Assembly: GCF_029439465.1 (NCBI RefSeq)
Contig: NZ_JAROAV010000046.1
Span: forward strand, 1 to 48,421
Direction of reading: 5' to 3'
Length of the DNA: 48,421 nucleotides
Source of the DNA: Luteipulveratus flavus
GTDB lineage: Bacteria; Actinomycetota; Actinomycetes; Actinomycetales; Dermatophilaceae
The notes under the pieces were generated by a model. That model saw only the letters and a list, made by a program, of their open reading frames with translations. It was not told where the DNA came from and ran no database searches. Made by a program: the position numbers and the translations under genes. This document shows, piece by piece, positions 25,188 through 32,119 of this stretch. Position 1 is the stretch's first letter. Each line of letters starts with the position of its first letter.

Positions 25188-25268
25188 GGCCACTGGCCGC
25201 GACATCGCGCCGTACGTGCCCCCCTGCGTCCCGCTCCGGGGCCACCTGCCGCGACATCGCGCCGTACG
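25188..25268 (+). repeat. Direct repeat CCGCGACATCGCGCCGTACG, 52-bp step
   Basis: The 20-mer occurs at 25197-25216 and 25249-25268, each preceded by GCCAC. It lies downstream of the Mur ligase stop. The core CCGCGACATCGCG also occurs inverted upstream of the same gene (26793-26812). Confidence 0.65.
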
Positions 25269-25278
25269 ACCCCGCCGG

Positions 25279-26739
25279 TCAGCCGCGGGCGACCAGGATC
25301 TCGGTCACGACGGTGGCGTCGTGGAACTCCACGTCCCCGTCGGGCAGGTGCTGGACGCGCTCGTGGCCCTTGCCCGCGACCACGACCACGTCACCCGGCC
25401 CTGCCTGCGCGAGCGCGTGCTCGATGGCCTTGCGACGATCCAGCACGATGGCCGTCCGCGACAGGTCGGCGCCGGTGGCGACCTCGTCGGCGATCGCCTG
25501 CGGGTCCTCGGAGTAGGCGTCGTCGGTGGTGATGATGCCGATGTCGGCCAGGCGCGAGGCGACCTGACCCATCAGCGGCCGCTTGGCCTTGTCCCGGTCG
25601 CCGGCCGCGCCGTACACGCAGATGACACGGGCGTTCGCGCTGCGGGAGCCGGCGACCTCGCGGGCGACGTCGAGCACGGCCTCCAGCCCGATGTCGGTGT
25701 GGGCGTAGTCGACGACGACCTCGAGACCGCGCTCCAGCGCCGCCGGGACCCGCTCGAACCGGCCCGGCACCTGTCCCATCGCCTCGACGGCACGGACGAG
25801 CACGTCGGTGTCCATCCCCATCTCCAGGGCGATCGCGGAGGCGCCGGCAACGTTGTGCACGTTGTAGTCGCCGAGCAGCGGGGTCCGCAGGTCCAGCGCG
25901 CCGGACGGCGTGTGCAGCTCGAACGTCGTGCCCGCGCCCTCGACCCGCTCGTTGACGATGCGGTAGTCCGCACCCTCGGCCAGGCCGAACGTCAGGGTGC
26001 CGGGGATCTCCTCGGCGAGGCGGCGGCCGTACCCGTCGTCGACGTTGCTGAGCCGCGGACCCTTGCACCATTCGAACAGCTTGCGCTTGGTGAGGTAGTA
26101 GTCCTCCATCGTCCCGTGCAGGTCGATGTGGTCACGCGTGAGGTTGGTGAAAAGCGCTGCGGCGTAACGGGTTCCGAGAACCCGGTCCAGGTGGATGCCG
26201 TGCGAGGACGTCTCGAGGACGACGTGCTGCACGCCCGCCTCGACCATCCGGGACAGGGTGCCCTGGACCAGCGGCGCCTCACCGGTCGTCCGGACCGCGG
26301 CCTCGCGCTCTGCCCCGACGACGATCTCGGCGGTGGTCATCAGGCCGGTGTGCTCGGCGCCGTACGCGGCCGAGAGGATCGCGTGCAGGACGTACGAGCT
26401 GGTCGTCTTGCCGTTCGTACCGGTGATGCCGTAGACGGTGAGCTTCTCGGACGGACGGCCGGTCACCTCGACCGCGAGGCGGGCGAGCGCGCGGCGGGCG
26501 TCCGGGACGACCGCGACCGGTGCACCGGGCACGTCGCGCTCGGCGATCACGAGGGCAGCGCCGCGCTCCATGGCCTGCGGCACGAAGTCGACGCCGTCGG
26601 CGAGGAAGCCGGGGATGGCGACGAACGCGCCGCCGGGCACGACGTCGCGGGAGTCGTGGGTGACGGCGCTGACCGAGGTCACCGACTCGGGGATGGCGAC
26701 ACCGAGAGCCTCGGTCACGGCCGCGTGGTCAAGAAGCAC
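25279..26739 (-). CDS. MurE-type Mur ligase (UDP-N-acetylmuramyl-tripeptide synthetase family) with atypical substrate motif
   Basis: ATP-dependent amino-acid ligase of peptidoglycan precursor synthesis, 486 residues. Domain 1 has THDSRDVVPGGAFVA (about 27-41), the P-loop is GITGTNGKTT (104-113), and domain 3 carries DYAHTDIG, GAAGDRDKAKRP and AGKGHE. The motif that contacts the added amino acid (DNPR in DAP enzymes, DNPA in Lys enzymes) reads DDAY at 406-409. The gene stands outside a dcw cluster, with no murF or mraY near. It could be the only MurE or a paralog acting on another nucleotide sugar. GTG start at 26739 with TACAGT 6 nt before it. Confidence 0.85.
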   Translation of the reverse strand: MLLDHAAVTEALGVAIPESVTSVSAVTHDSRDVVPGGAFVAIPGFLADGVDFVPQAMERGAALVIAERDVPGAPVAVVPDARRALARLAVEVTGRPSEKLTVYGITGTNGKTTSSYVLHAILSAAYGAEHTGLMTTAEIVVGAEREAAVRTTGEAPLVQGTLSRMVEAGVQHVVLETSSHGIHLDRVLGTRYAAALFTNLTRDHIDLHGTMEDYYLTKRKLFEWCKGPRLSNVDDGYGRRLAEEIPGTLTFGLAEGADYRIVNERVEGAGTTFELHTPSGALDLRTPLLGDYNVHNVAGASAIALEMGMDTDVLVRAVEAMGQVPGRFERVPAALERGLEVVVDYAHTDIGLEAVLDVAREVAGSRSANARVICVYGAAGDRDKAKRPLMGQVASRLADIGIITTDDAYSEDPQAIADEVATGADLSRTAIVLDRRKAIEHALAQAGPGDVVVVAGKGHERVQHLPDGDVEFHDATVVTEILVARG

Positions 26740-26745
26740 CGGAGG

Positions 26746-26751
26746 ACTGTA
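26746..26751 (-). promoter_or_regulatory. Probable -10 box (TACAGT) of leaderless Mur ligase gene
   Basis: Minus-strand TACAGT followed by CCTCCG (6 nt) and the GTG at 26739. Confidence 0.5.
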
Positions 26752-26792
26752 ACAACGGCACGACGGCGCGAACGCGAGGTGACGGCCAGGTT

Positions 26793-26812
26793 GTCCCGCG
26801 ATGTCGCGGGAC
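26793..26812. promoter_or_regulatory. Dyad GTCCCGCGA-N2-TCGCGGGAC
   Basis: Nine-bp perfect arms around TG in the divergent gap. Could be an operator or a hairpin; related in core to the repeats at 25188-25268. Confidence 0.45.
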
Positions 26813-26847
26813 GCACCAGCGGCGCTCGGGCCGCGCGAACCAGGGGT

Positions 26848-26862
26848 GTCCACCATGTGGAC
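26848..26862. promoter_or_regulatory. Dyad GTCCAC-CAT-GTGGAC
   Basis: Perfect 6-bp arms with a 3-nt centre, in the divergent gap upstream of the flippase-like gene. Candidate operator only. Confidence 0.35.
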
Positions 26863-27066
26863 GTCCGTCTCTGTGAATGGTCATCGCTCCGGCCGGCCTC
26901 CTCTCGTCCGCCGGTCGCAGCGGGCCGGGGGGCCAGATCGTCCCGGGATGACAGGCGTCCCGCCCGAGCGACGACCGCGCCGGCAGACCCCGCCCGCGAG
27001 GTCGTCGCCGGACGTTCACGCGTTGTCTGTGCGGAGCCACAGGGTTGGCGTGGCACCGTGCTCAGC

Positions 27067-28227
27067 ATGCCGATCAGCTCCTCCCCCGAGCCGACCGTGC
27101 CCTCGTGCGCCCCGCCGAGCCGTGTCCGCTGCCGTGTCGCCGCCACCGTCAAGGCCCTGCTCGGCCTCACCCTGACCGCCGCCGCACTCGTGTGGGGCCT
27201 GCCCCGAGCGGTCGGCGCGTCCTGGTCCCAGATCGGCGCCACGATCGCCGGCATCCCGACCTGGGGGCTGGTCGCGCTGGCACTGCTGTGGGCGATCGGC
27301 ATCTGCAGCCACACGATCATGCTGGCCGCCGCGATGCCCGGTCTCCGGCACCGCCAGTCGCTGCTGATGAGCCAGACCGGTGCCGCCGTCGCCAACACGC
27401 TGCCCCTCGGCGGAGCGGCCGGCACCGCCGTGAACTTCTCGATGGTCCGGCGCTGGGGGTTCACCGGCGTCGACTTCGCTCGCTACGCCATGGTCACCAA
27501 CCTGTGGGACACGCTGTTCAAGCTCGGCCTGCCTGTCCTCGCCGTCACCTGGCTCGGAGCGACCTCGCCGGGTGAGAACGCCCTGTTCTGGACCGCGATG
27601 TGGAGCCTGCTCCTGCTGGCCGCCGTGGTGGCCGGAGCCGGGGTGCTGCTGCGCAGTGACCGCCTGGCCCACGCCGCCGGGCACCGCGCCGGCCGCCTCG
27701 CCGTACGTGCCGGCCGCGAGGTCGACCCCGCCGCCTGGGCCCGCCGGGCCGGGGAGATGCGCTGGGACACCGCCGGGCTCGTCGCCCGCGCCTGGCCCCG
27801 GCTCACCGCCGGCAACGTGCTGTACGTCGTCCTGCAGACCGCGCTGCTCGGGGGCTGCCTGCTCGCGGTGGGGGCGTCCGTGGACCCGGCCGTCGTGTTC
27901 GCCGCGTACGCCGCGCAGCAGGTGCTCAGCCTCGCCTCGCTGACGCCGGGCGCCGCCGGGGTGGTCGAGGTCGGCATGGCGGGCGTGCTCGTCGCTCTCG
28001 GCGTCCCCGCCCCCGCGGCCGCCGCCGGGATCCTGGTCTACCGCGGCTTCACCTTCGCGCTGGAGATCCCGGTCGGCGGCTCCGCGCTGGTGTGGTGGCT
28101 GGTCCGCGGCCGGCACCGCGCCGTCAGCGCCCGCCCCGTGCCCGCCTCCGCGGACGTCGAGCCCGCGCCGACGCACGTCACGCACCCGCCGTACGTCCTG
28201 CCCACGCCCGCGTACGCCGTCGACTGA
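27067..28227 (+). CDS. YbhN/MprF-TM-type (lysylphosphatidylglycerol synthase transmembrane region family) protein, paralog 1
   Basis: Integral membrane protein of 386 residues with about eight hydrophobic helices, matching the UPF0104/YbhN family also known as the flippase half of MprF and AglD-like proteins. Family marks: LPRAVGASWSQIGATI, TLPLGGAAGTAVNFSM, WDTLFKLGLPV and TPGAAGVVEVGMAGVL. Members are implicated in lipid or lipid-linked sugar transport, but substrates are mostly unknown. The open frame extends far upstream through antisense sequence; I take the ATG at 27067 (GTG at 27058 possible) because hydrophobic homology begins about 30 residues later. A close paralog lies at 28955. 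Confidence 0.85.
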   Translation: MPISSSPEPTVPSCAPPSRVRCRVAATVKALLGLTLTAAALVWGLPRAVGASWSQIGATIAGIPTWGLVALALLWAIGICSHTIMLAAAMPGLRHRQSLLMSQTGAAVANTLPLGGAAGTAVNFSMVRRWGFTGVDFARYAMVTNLWDTLFKLGLPVLAVTWLGATSPGENALFWTAMWSLLLLAAVVAGAGVLLRSDRLAHAAGHRAGRLAVRAGREVDPAAWARRAGEMRWDTAGLVARAWPRLTAGNVLYVVLQTALLGGCLLAVGASVDPAVVFAAYAAQQVLSLASLTPGAAGVVEVGMAGVLVALGVPAPAAAAGILVYRGFTFALEIPVGGSALVWWLVRGRHRAVSARPVPASADVEPAPTHVTHPPYVLPTPAYAVD

Positions 28228-28277
28228 CCCCACCCGCCGTACGGGTCCGTCGCCGGACGCGTCCACCGCCGCCTGGG

Positions 28278-28337
28278 CAACTGAGACATTCGAGTGCGAC
28301 TGGCTTGCTAGTGCGTCAGATTCGAGCGACTCAGTTG
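28278..28337. repeat. 60-bp imperfect palindrome
   Basis: CAACTGAG (28278-28285) and CTCAGTTG (28330-28337) are perfect ends; ATTCGAG recurs inside both halves and the two halves align at about two thirds of positions. It sits in the convergent gap between paralog 1 and the small membrane gene. Terminator or remnant of a small mobile element. Confidence 0.45.
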
Positions 28338-28392
28338 TCTGGACGCCCCCGGGCACGCGGGTGGCCTGTGCGCAGGGCCCGGTGCAGACCGG

Positions 28393-28800
28393 TCAGGCCG
28401 TGAGCAGTCCGACGCCGAGACTGATCAGGCTCGCCGCCAGCAGCGCGCCACCGGCGAAGACCATCGCGATGAGACGGTTCGGCTTCTCCCGGCCCGCGCC
28501 GATCGAGGAGAAGAAGAACCCGCCGGGCATCAGCAGCGCGGCGACCGCGACGCCCGCGCGGGAGAGCCAGTCGAAGAAACCGGTCTGCGTCGTGGAGTCG
28601 GCGAGCAGTTGGCAGATCAGGGCCAGCAGCAGAAGGACGCCGGCGTGCGCGTGGCCCGCGCGGGCGAACTTCTCCTGGAACGCCGTCACCCGTTCGCCAC
28701 CGCGGACGATGCGCAGCAGGTACAGCCCGCCGGTCTCGACCGTCACCAGCGACAGCAGCAGGATGCCGGCCAGCACCCGGGACTCGTCGGAGAGCATCAT
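28393..28800 (-). CDS. Small four-helix membrane protein, hypothetical
   Basis: 135 residues with four predicted helices (about 9-30, 48-66, 84-101 and 110-131). It begins MLSDESRVLAGILLLSLVTVE and has a HAHAGVLLLLALI stretch in helix 2, a pattern I have seen in uncharacterised actinobacterial membrane proteins without known function. The ATG at 28800 has GAGG 8 nt upstream; GTG at 28809 is an alternative. Its promoter region holds a striking AT-rich inverted repeat, so expression is probably controlled by a regulator not encoded nearby. Confidence 0.75.
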   Translation of the reverse strand: MMLSDESRVLAGILLLSLVTVETGGLYLLRIVRGGERVTAFQEKFARAGHAHAGVLLLLALICQLLADSTTQTGFFDWLSRAGVAVAALLMPGGFFFSSIGAGREKPNRLIAMVFAGGALLAASLISLGVGLLTA

Positions 28801-28818
28801 CGTCGCCACCTCGATCTA

Positions 28819-28857
28819 GGAACTTGAACTATCTAACTATTGGATAGTTCAGGTTCC
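28819..28857. promoter_or_regulatory. AT-rich operator: 15-bp inverted repeat with 9-bp spacer
   Basis: GGAACTTGAACTATC (28819-28833) faces GATAGTTCAGGTTCC (28843-28857) with one mismatch; the spacer TAACTATTG repeats the AACTAT half-site. The A+T richness contrasts with about 70% GC surroundings. It lies upstream of the small membrane gene and about 100 bp before the divergent flippase-like gene. Confidence 0.7.
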
Positions 28858-28954
28858 CATGTCAACAGGGGTAGCCCTCAGGAGTGATGCCGCCGTCGAG
28901 AGCGACCCATCGGGGTGACGACGCCACGGGCCGCGCGCGGCGAGCATCCACACC

Positions 28955-30151
28955 ATGACCGCTCCCGCCGTCACTCGCCTGCCCGCTCCGTCCACCTCGC
29001 CAGCCCCCCGGCCGACCGGCTTCCCGACCCCACCCCCTTCCCGGCCGAGTGCGCGCGTCGTGCGAGGTTCGGACACCCCGAACCAGCAGGACACGCGCAC
29101 TCGGCCGGGAGGTCCGGAAGGGCCGGGAAAGCCGGGACGGGCCAGGCGGTGGTGGCCTGTCGCGCTGAAGGCCGGCCTGGGCGTCGGGCTCACCGCGGCG
29201 CTGCTGGCGTGGGCGCTCCCCCGGGCGGTGGGCGCGTCCTGGTCGGAGATCGGCAGCACCGTCGCCGCCGTACGCCCGTGGCAGCTCGGCGTCCTGGCTG
29301 CCCTGTGGCTCCTCGGGCTGGCGGTCCATACCCTCGCGCTCTCCGCCGCGCTGCCCGGCCTGTCGCACCGGCGCTCGTTCCTGCTCAACATCACCGGCAG
29401 CTTCGTCTCCAACCTGCTGCCGCTCGGTGGCGCGGCCGGCACGGTGGCGAACTACTCGATGGCCCGGAGATGGGGCTTCGGGCGGGTGGAGTTCGCGCGC
29501 TGGGCGCTGGTCACCAATGTGTGGGACACGCTCGTGAAGCTCGCTCTCCCAGCCGTCGCCGTCGGGTGGTTGGCCGCGGCGGCGCACGGCAGCGACACGC
29601 TCCGGGCCGTCGCCCTGGTCAGCGCGCTCGGACTGGCGCTGACGGCCGCCCTGGTGGTCGCCCTCTTCCGCAGCGACCGGCTCGCCCGCGGCCTCGGCCG
29701 TACGGCGGGACGCGCGGCTCGGCGTCTGCGCCGCCCGGTCGAACCGAGCGACTGGGGTGCCGGCGCGGTGGAGATGCGTCGCGACACCGCCGGGTTGGTC
29801 GCCACCGGCTGGTTCCGACTGACCGTCGGCAAGCTCGCGTACGCCGCGATGCAGGCGGTCCTGCTGTGGACGTGCCTGGAGGTGGTCGGCCTGTCCGTCC
29901 ACCCGGCGATCGTGTTCGCGGCGTACGCGGTGCAGAACGTCCTCACGCTGCTCGTGCTCACGCCAGGAGCAGCCGGGTTCGTCGAGGTCGGCATGGCGGG
30001 CGTGCTGGTGGCGATGGGCGCTCCGGCAGCGGGTGCCGCGGCGGCGATCCTGCTCTACCGCGGGTTCGTGTTCCTGATGGAGATCCCGGTCGGCGGAGCC
30101 CTGCTGGCCAGCTGGCTCGCCGTCAGCCGGACCGACCGTCGAGCTCGGTGA
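28955..30151 (+). CDS. YbhN/MprF-TM-type membrane protein, paralog 2
   Basis: 398-residue paralog of the 27067 gene: LPRAVGASWSEIGSTV, LLPLGGAAGTVANYSMARRWGF, WDTLVKLALP and TPGAAGFVEVGMAGVL align directly. About eight helices from residue 70 onward. The hydrophilic N-terminus is about 40 residues longer than in paralog 1 and is partly encoded by a 68-bp palindromic element (29041-29108), giving a Pro/Arg/Gly-rich stretch that is probably non-functional. Start ATG at 28955; no clear ribosome site, and a start downstream of the element would need GTG near residue 66-80. The last 29 bp overlap the convergent YjbR gene. Likely lipid or lipid-linked sugar translocation, by family only. Confidence 0.83.
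   Translation: MTAPAVTRLPAPSTSPAPRPTGFPTPPPSRPSARVVRGSDTPNQQDTRTRPGGPEGPGKPGRARRWWPVALKAGLGVGLTAALLAWALPRAVGASWSEIGSTVAAVRPWQLGVLAALWLLGLAVHTLALSAALPGLSHRRSFLLNITGSFVSNLLPLGGAAGTVANYSMARRWGFGRVEFARWALVTNVWDTLVKLALPAVAVGWLAAAAHGSDTLRAVALVSALGLALTAALVVALFRSDRLARGLGRTAGRAARRLRRPVEPSDWGAGAVEMRRDTAGLVATGWFRLTVGKLAYAAMQAVLLWTCLEVVGLSVHPAIVFAAYAVQNVLTLLVLTPGAAGFVEVGMAGVLVAMGAPAAGAAAAILLYRGFVFLMEIPVGGALLASWLAVSRTDRRAR
29041..29108. repeat. 68-bp palindromic element of the CGGCCGAGTG family inside a coding region
   Basis: CCGGCCGAGTGCGCG and CGCGCACTCGGCCGG are perfect 15-bp ends; an inner GGTTCGG/CCGAACC pair surrounds the centre. Reverse complement aligns with the 16922-16988 element, including GTCCTGCTGG. 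Length plus context keep the reading frame open. Confidence 0.75.
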
Positions 30152-30524
30152 CGAGCCGCTTCGGGGCGGTGTTGCGGTACGACATGTCCAGCAGGTCGGC
30201 GACCTCGTCCCAGTCGGGCTCGGTCGCGCGGAAGTTCAGGCCGACCCAGCCGGACGGGCCGTAGTACGCGGGCAGGAAGCATCGCTCGTCCTCCAGCAGC
30301 GCCGCCCGCTCGTCCTCGTCGGGCAGCACCAGCACCGACTGCGCGTACGTGTCGGAGTGGTGGTCGCCCTTGAGCATCCCGCCGAAGACCGCGAACACCT
30401 TCGTGGTGAAGAAGTTCGGGTGCCCGTGCGACTCCTTCTCCTGGGCGCCGGGCAGCGCCAGCGCGAGACCGCGCAGCCGAGCGAGGTACGGGTCGTCGTC
30501 GCGGTACCGCCGAGGGTGCGCCAT
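30123..30524 (-). CDS. MmcQ/YjbR family protein
   Basis: Small soluble protein of 133 residues with the CyaY-like YjbR fold, sometimes described as DNA-binding. It shows the family pattern: LALALPGAQEKESHGHPNFFTTKVFAVFGG near the N-terminus (HGHP, F...KVFA) and YYGPSGWVGLNF later. Biological role is unclear. ATG at 30524 is preceded by TACGGT and 6 nt, suggesting a leaderless start. Its 3' end overlaps the convergent flippase-like gene by 29 bp. Confidence 0.88.
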   Translation of the reverse strand: MAHPRRYRDDDPYLARLRGLALALPGAQEKESHGHPNFFTTKVFAVFGGMLKGDHHSDTYAQSVLVLPDEDERAALLEDERCFLPAYYGPSGWVGLNFRATEPDWDEVADLLDMSYRNTAPKRLVTELDGRSG

Positions 30525-30530
30525 GGGTCG

Positions 30531-30536
30531 ACCGTA
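30531..30536 (-). promoter_or_regulatory. Probable -10 box (TACGGT) of leaderless YjbR gene
   Basis: Minus-strand TACGGT, then 6 nt, then ATG at 30524. Confidence 0.45.
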
Positions 30537-30604
30537 CGACGATGCCGGCCGCGGCGTACGGCGTCACGAACCGGACACCCCGTCCCGGACCGCCGGCGCC
30601 GCCC

Positions 30605-30610
30605 TAGCAT
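30605..30610 (+). promoter_or_regulatory. Probable -10 box (TAGCAT) of leaderless MazG-like gene
   Basis: TAGCAT, then 6 nt (CGCGCC), then ATG at 30617. Confidence 0.45.
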
Positions 30611-30616
30611 CGCGCC

Positions 30617-30946
30617 ATGGACTGCGACGACTACCAGCGCGCAGCGCTGCGCACGGCCCGCGACAAGGACGCCCCGGACGAGTTCATGCATCTGGTCCTC
30701 GGCCTGGTGGGCGAGGCGGGTGAGATCGCCGAGAAGGTCAAGAAGCTGGTCCGCGACCAGAACAGCGACCTGGCCCGGCTGGACCGCGACGACATGGCTG
30801 CCGAGCTCGGCGACGTGCTCTGGTACACCGCCGTCCTCGCGAACTACCTCGACCTCTCGCTCGACGACGTCGCCCAGCGCAACGTCGCCAAGCTCGCCGA
30901 CCGGCAGCGTCGCGCCGTCCTCGGAGGATCAGGCGACCGCCGCTGA
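30617..30946 (+). CDS. MazG-like nucleotide pyrophosphohydrolase
   Basis: All-alpha NTP pyrophosphohydrolase of 109 residues, house-cleaning of non-canonical nucleotides. Metal-binding motif: GLVGEAGEIAEKVKK (E-x-x-E, about 35-45) and DDMAAELGDVLWYTAVLA (E-x-x-D, about 59-75). Length fits a single MazG-type domain. Probably a leaderless mRNA. It converges on the acyl-CoA dehydrogenase gene with 12 bp between stop codons. Confidence 0.9.
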   Translation: MDCDDYQRAALRTARDKDAPDEFMHLVLGLVGEAGEIAEKVKKLVRDQNSDLARLDRDDMAAELGDVLWYTAVLANYLDLSLDDVAQRNVAKLADRQRRAVLGGSGDRR

Positions 30947-30958
30947 GGCGGGCTCGGC

Positions 30959-32116
30959 TCAGAGCGTGCGGGCGATGAGCTCCTTCATGATCTCGTTCGT
31001 CCCGCCGTAGATCTTCTGCACGCGCGCGGCCGCGTACGCGCGGGCGATCGGGTACTCCAGCATGTAGCCGTACCCGCCGAACACCTGCAGGCACCGGTCG
31101 ACGACCTCGCACTGCTTCTCGGTGGCGTACCACTTGGCCATCGAGGCGTTCTGCGCGTCGAGCTCACCGCGGACGTGCGCCTCGACGCACTGGTCGACGA
31201 AGGCCCGGAGCACCCGTACCTCGGTCGCGCACTCGGCCAGCACGAACCGGGTGTTCTGGAACGTCATCAGGTCCCGCCCGAACGCCTGCCGCTCCTTGGC
31301 GTACGCGACCGTCTGCTCGACGGCCAGCTCGGCGGTGCGGACGGCCCCGACGGCGATGATGAGCCGCTCCTGCGGCAGCTGCTCCATCAGCTGCGTGAAC
31401 GCCTGACCCTCGACGCCGCCGAGCAGGTTCTCCCGCGGGATCCGCATGTCGGAGAAGAACAGCTCGCGGGTGTCCTGCCCGGGCATGCCGATCTTCTTCA
31501 GGACCCGCCCACGCTCGAAGCCGTCCAGCCCGTCGGTCTCGGCGACCAGCAGAGACAAGCCCTTGCCCCCCTCCTCCTCGCCGGTGCGGGTGACGATGAT
31601 GACCAGCTCGGCGTGGGTGCCGTTGGTGATGAACGTCTTGGACCCGTTGACGACGTAGGCGTCACCGTCGAGCCGGCCGGAGGTCCGCAGGCTCTGCAGG
31701 TCCGAGCCGGCACCGGGCTCGGTCATCGCGATGGCGCCGACGAGCTCACCGGTCGCCAGGCGCGGCAGCCAGCGCTGCTTCTGCTCCTTTGTCCCGTACC
31801 GGGCGATGTACGGCGCCACGATGGTGGAGTGCACGCTGTAGCCGAACGCGTCGTCGCCGGCCGCGGACTGCTCCTCCATCACCACGGCCTCGTGGGCGAA
31901 GGTGCCGCCGCCTCCGCCGTACTCCTCCGGGATCGCGATGCACAGCAGCCCGGCCGCGCCGGCCGCGTTCCAGTACTCGCGGTCGACGTGGTGCTGCTCG
32001 GCCCACCGCTCCTGGTTCGGGACCGACTCCTTCTGGAAGAAGGTGCGCGCGAGCGTGCGGACCTCGTCGAGCTCCTCGGTCATCCACGGCGAGCGGTAGG
32101 TGCTGGTCAGCTGCAT
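30959..32116 (-). CDS. Acyl-CoA dehydrogenase
   Basis: FAD enzyme catalysing alpha,beta-dehydrogenation of acyl-CoA, 385 residues. Signatures: AMTEPGAGSDLQSLRTS (FAD/substrate loop), QVFGGYGYMLEYPIARAYAAARVQKIYGGTNEIMKELI at the C-terminus, where GGTNEI is the classical ACAD end and a Glu in that region is the usual base. Its ATG lies 3 nt after the stop of the CoA-transferase gene, so the order tetR-caiB-acd is an operon. Chain-length specificity unknown. Confidence 0.94.
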   Translation of the reverse strand: MQLTSTYRSPWMTEELDEVRTLARTFFQKESVPNQERWAEQHHVDREYWNAAGAAGLLCIAIPEEYGGGGGTFAHEAVVMEEQSAAGDDAFGYSVHSTIVAPYIARYGTKEQKQRWLPRLATGELVGAIAMTEPGAGSDLQSLRTSGRLDGDAYVVNGSKTFITNGTHAELVIIVTRTGEEEGGKGLSLLVAETDGLDGFERGRVLKKIGMPGQDTRELFFSDMRIPRENLLGGVEGQAFTQLMEQLPQERLIIAVGAVRTAELAVEQTVAYAKERQAFGRDLMTFQNTRFVLAECATEVRVLRAFVDQCVEAHVRGELDAQNASMAKWYATEKQCEVVDRCLQVFGGYGYMLEYPIARAYAAARVQKIYGGTNEIMKELIARTL

Positions 32117-32119
32117 GGG

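Larger units (their letters stand above)
26740..27066. other. 327-bp gene-free stretch between divergent genes, with two dyads
   Basis: Contains the minus-strand TACAGT box of the Mur ligase gene (26746-26751), a strong dyad GTCCCGCGATGTCGCGGGAC (26793-26812) and a second dyad GTCCACCATGTGGAC (26848-26862). The rest shows no convincing frame or repeat. The start region of the flippase-like gene at 27067 has no obvious ribosome site. Confidence 0.5.

Noticed and set aside
25129-28227. A 1032-codon open frame on the plus strand covering the antisense of the Mur ligase and the flippase-like gene
   Set aside because: The first 640 codons are Arg/Gly/Asp/Val-rich antisense sequence with no family resemblance; only the part from 27067 shows helices and homology. 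Long antisense frames are expected at this GC content.
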